Of a DNA stretch of 64,000 nt, positions 61,931-64,000 are shown in pieces. The stretch spans positions 1 to 64,000 of the forward strand of contig NZ_SHLX01000031.1 in the NCBI RefSeq assembly GCF_004764705.1, read 5' to 3'. Positions within the stretch are counted from its first letter, which is position 1, and the number at the start of each line of letters is the position of its first letter. The DNA is from Paenibacillus cymbidii (GTDB lineage Bacteria > Bacillota > Bacilli > Paenibacillales > NBRC-103111). The notes below the pieces were generated by a model. The model saw only the letters and a list, made by a program, of their open reading frames with translations, did not search any database and was not told the origin of the DNA. A program made the translations under genes and the position numbers.

Positions 61931-63733
61931 ATGAAGACGCACAAAAGAGGATTGGCCTTGCTGCTGGCGGCGCTGATCGCCATCGTCTGGGCCGTTCCTT
62001 ACGCGGGAGCCGTATCGACGACAACGCTGCAAATTTCGATGTTGACCAATCCAGCCGTTCCGACGGTGAACGACACGGTGTACAAGCCCGAAGCTACCGT
62101 CAACGGCACGGTTTATACGCTGGAAGCGGGGGCGTTGCTCGTTGGCGACAAGCCTTACGTGCCGCTTAAGTTTCTGGGCGATACAATGGGCGTGAAAGTA
62201 CAATGGAACGAAAAAACGAAGCTTGTCGAGATGGTCGCCGGCAAAGCGAAAATCGAATTCGACATCGCGCAGAAGCAGGTGCTCATTAACGGCGTCAGCC
62301 GGTCTTCCGATACGATCGCCTACATGTCGGGCGATAAACTGCTCGTGCGTCTCGACTGGTTCGCCGATTATACGGGCGCGAAGCAATATTACGATGCCGC
62401 CGCGCGCAAGATCGATATCGTCTACGTGAAACGGCCGGACGAAATCAGCGACTCGTCGGAGGTGTCGCAGCCGGTGGCGAAGTTCACGTTCGCCAAGTCG
62501 ACGTACAAGGTCGGCGAGCCGATCGAATATGTCGATCTGAGCTACGACCCCGATGCGGAAGGGTTGCCCAAGTATGAGTGGAGCGGCAAACAGGACGCGT
62601 TCTTCACTTCCGGCACTTACAGCATCACGCTCAAAGTAACGGACGGCTCGGGGCACGTCAGCAAGCCGTATACGCGTACGATCAAGATCAGCCCGGACGT
62701 GTACATTCCGAACGAGCTGGAATACAAGATGCACTTTTTGCCGGTCGGTTCCTTCATCAAGACGGATTGGAGCATGATTTGGGCCAACTTCTGGGATTTG
62801 CCGATCCTGCCGACGAAAGTCGTCGAGGACCGCTCGCGCACGCTGATCGTCAGCGACAGCCCCGAGACGATTATGCAGAAAGGCATCCTGTACCAGGAGC
62901 GGGTGAACGGCAAAGCGCGGCTGTACGCGGACCATGTCAACGGCACCGAGGATAAAGTGCAGTTCGTCATCATGGCGCGCAATACATCGAACAAGCCGGT
63001 TACGATCCGAACGACGAACAAGGGCGAAGTGTACCCGTCGATCTACGCCAACCTGATCGGCCACGAAGCGTCCGTCGACTTCATGCTGCACGACCCGCAG
63101 AACATTGCGCCGCTCGTCGTGCCGCCGGGTCAAGGCTACGTGTACGTGCAGATGCCGGACTTCTATCCGGGCCAAGGCGTGAACGTGTTCTACGATGTGG
63201 AGACGGACGGCGAAATCGAGTTTTCGTTCGTGGCGATGGACAACTCGATCTCCACGCCGACATCGGCGTCGCTCGGCTTCTACAAGCCGCTCGACTTCAA
63301 CGGCCATGTGCGCGGCACGTTCCCGGTGGCGGACAAGACGTGGAACGTCGACATGAGCAGCTTCACGAGGCCGCAGCGGCTGACGATCGGCGACGGCAAG
63401 GACGATCCGTTCGTGGCCGGCTACGACCAGCAGCGCCGCATGGAAGTGAAGAACGACGGCAACTACGGCATGCTTTATCATATTCATGCGGACAAGCCGC
63501 GCAAGATGGCGGTGCTGCTGATGGCCAAGGGCGGCGTCTTTAAAGGGCCGTTCAAAATCAACAACAGCTTCGTCATGGCGCCGGGTTCCGGCGTGCTGCC
63601 GGCGTTCGAGAAGGTGCAGGTGCTTGCGCGCACGACGGGCAAAGAAGATTCGTTCGATATCGAGTTCACGCCGCCGGCAGGCTCGGCGTTCCCGATCGAC
63701 ATCATCTTCTGGCCGCTGGACGAACTGGAATAA
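61931..63733 (+). CDS. Secreted protein with copper amine oxidase N-terminal domain and PKD-like domain
   Basis: A 600-aa exported protein. Signal peptide at residues 1-27 (MKTHKRGLALLLAALIAIVWA then YAGA). The copper-amine-oxidase-N domain is at about 50-170 (YVPLKFLGDTMGVKVQWNEKTKLVEM). A PKD-like segment is near 178-260 (FTFAKSTYKVGEPIEYVDLS, SGTYSITLKVTDGSG). The remaining ~330 residues are beta-rich and not recognised. No catalytic oxidase domain is present; in Paenibacillaceae such N-domains are common in cell-surface proteins. GAGAAGGAG lies upstream of the ATG. Confidence 0.88.
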   Translation: MKTHKRGLALLLAALIAIVWAVPYAGAVSTTTLQISMLTNPAVPTVNDTVYKPEATVNGTVYTLEAGALLVGDKPYVPLKFLGDTMGVKVQWNEKTKLVEMVAGKAKIEFDIAQKQVLINGVSRSSDTIAYMSGDKLLVRLDWFADYTGAKQYYDAAARKIDIVYVKRPDEISDSSEVSQPVAKFTFAKSTYKVGEPIEYVDLSYDPDAEGLPKYEWSGKQDAFFTSGTYSITLKVTDGSGHVSKPYTRTIKISPDVYIPNELEYKMHFLPVGSFIKTDWSMIWANFWDLPILPTKVVEDRSRTLIVSDSPETIMQKGILYQERVNGKARLYADHVNGTEDKVQFVIMARNTSNKPVTIRTTNKGEVYPSIYANLIGHEASVDFMLHDPQNIAPLVVPPGQGYVYVQMPDFYPGQGVNVFYDVETDGEIEFSFVAMDNSISTPTSASLGFYKPLDFNGHVRGTFPVADKTWNVDMSSFTRPQRLTIGDGKDDPFVAGYDQQRRMEVKNDGNYGMLYHIHADKPRKMAVLLMAKGGVFKGPFKINNSFVMAPGSGVLPAFEKVQVLARTTGKEDSFDIEFTPPAGSAFPIDIIFWPLDELE

Positions 63734-63770
63734 GCTTCGCCGCCCGGTCAAGGGCAGCGATTAAAGAAGC

Positions 63771-63812
63771 GACGGACCTTGCGCCCCTATAGGGAGGCGG
63801 GGTCCGTTTTTT
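63771..63812 (+). terminator. Terminator after the secreted protein gene
   Basis: ACGGACC / GGTCCGT outer stem with inner CGCCCCTATAGGGAGGCG pairing, then six T residues. Confidence 0.92.
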
Positions 63813-63912
63813 GCGGCGTTGAGGCTATTTTTTCGCAGATCGGTCGTCATTGTCCAGAGAAATGCCAGAATCGCGTGGTAAAATGATAGGAAAACGAAGA
63901 AGGCAGATAGCG

Positions 63913-64000
63913 ATGAGAGCGATGATTGTGGATGACGAGCAGCCGGCGATCGACATGCTGAAGGTGCTGCTCGACGCCGACGGAAGGATAGACGTGACGG
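63913..64000 (+). CDS. Response regulator, N-terminal fragment (cut by window edge)
   Basis: The 29 codons in the window give a receiver-domain start (MRAMIVDDEQPAIDMLKVLL) with the acidic Asp pair VDDE. The rest lies beyond the window, so the output domain is unknown. AAGAAGGCAG precedes the ATG. Confidence 0.8.
   Translation, partial: MRAMIVDDEQPAIDMLKVLLDADGRIDVT

Overview
The window is a chromosomal segment of a high-GC Firmicute, most likely Paenibacillaceae (a Paenibacillus or Cohnella relative). This rests on three things: an rRNA/tRNA cluster of bacillar type, the gene order hprK-lgt-ppaX-yvoF ... hisZGDBHAFI ... yvcD-trxB-rapZ-yvcK-whiA-HPr known from Bacillus, and many MsmX-dependent sugar ABC transporters with YesM/YesN regulators. 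No species name can be read from the sequence.

Layout. 1-1215: the 3' end of a 23S rRNA gene, then eight tRNA genes (Ser, Met, Val, Thr, Asp, Phe, Tyr, Lys) and a terminator; no 5S gene is seen here. 1457-5583: an AdeR-like regulator with alanine dehydrogenase, a small PH-like protein and an sdpR-sdpI pair. 5723-10025: a FadR-type regulator, an enolase-superfamily dehydratase, an aldo/keto reductase and an ECF sigma/anti-sigma pair. 10550-14821 (minus strand): a LarA-like racemase, a small membrane protein, a gluconate 2-dehydrogenase subunit 3-like protein, a GMC oxidoreductase and a thiamine-binding-like protein. 14996-18525: a PucR-type regulator, an MsmX/UgpC-type sugar ABC ATPase and a YpdA-type reductase.

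18724-38644 is a carbohydrate region. It has two ABC importers, each with two permeases and a lipoprotein but no ATPase, so the nearby MsmX-type ATPase probably energises them. It also has a YesM/YesN two-component pair, a membrane sensor/AraC regulator, glycosidase-like TIM-barrel proteins, an aldose epimerase, an MBL-fold hydrolase, an SDR and a second enolase-superfamily sugar-acid dehydratase. 38718-41171 holds a 51-bp tandem hairpin repeat array split by a complete group II intron with its reverse transcriptase.

41425-61241 is the conserved core block: HPr kinase, Lgt, PpaX and an acyltransferase, then the complete hisZ-G-D-B-H-A-F-IE operon, a PRPP synthetase, a TPR protein, TrxB, a ROK glucokinase, RapZ, YvcK, WhiA and an HPr/Crh-like protein. 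The hisA gene is of the eukaryotic HIS6 type. 61931-64000 holds a secreted copper-amine-oxidase-N-domain protein and the start of a response regulator cut by the window edge.

Intergenic regions carry at least two families of AT-rich stem-loop repeats and one perfect 36-bp palindrome. The strongest leads are the eukaryote-type HisA, the intron sitting inside the repeat array with a visible 9-nt EBS/IBS match, the dispersed repeat family, the LarA/GMC cluster and the Crh-like HPr that keeps His15.
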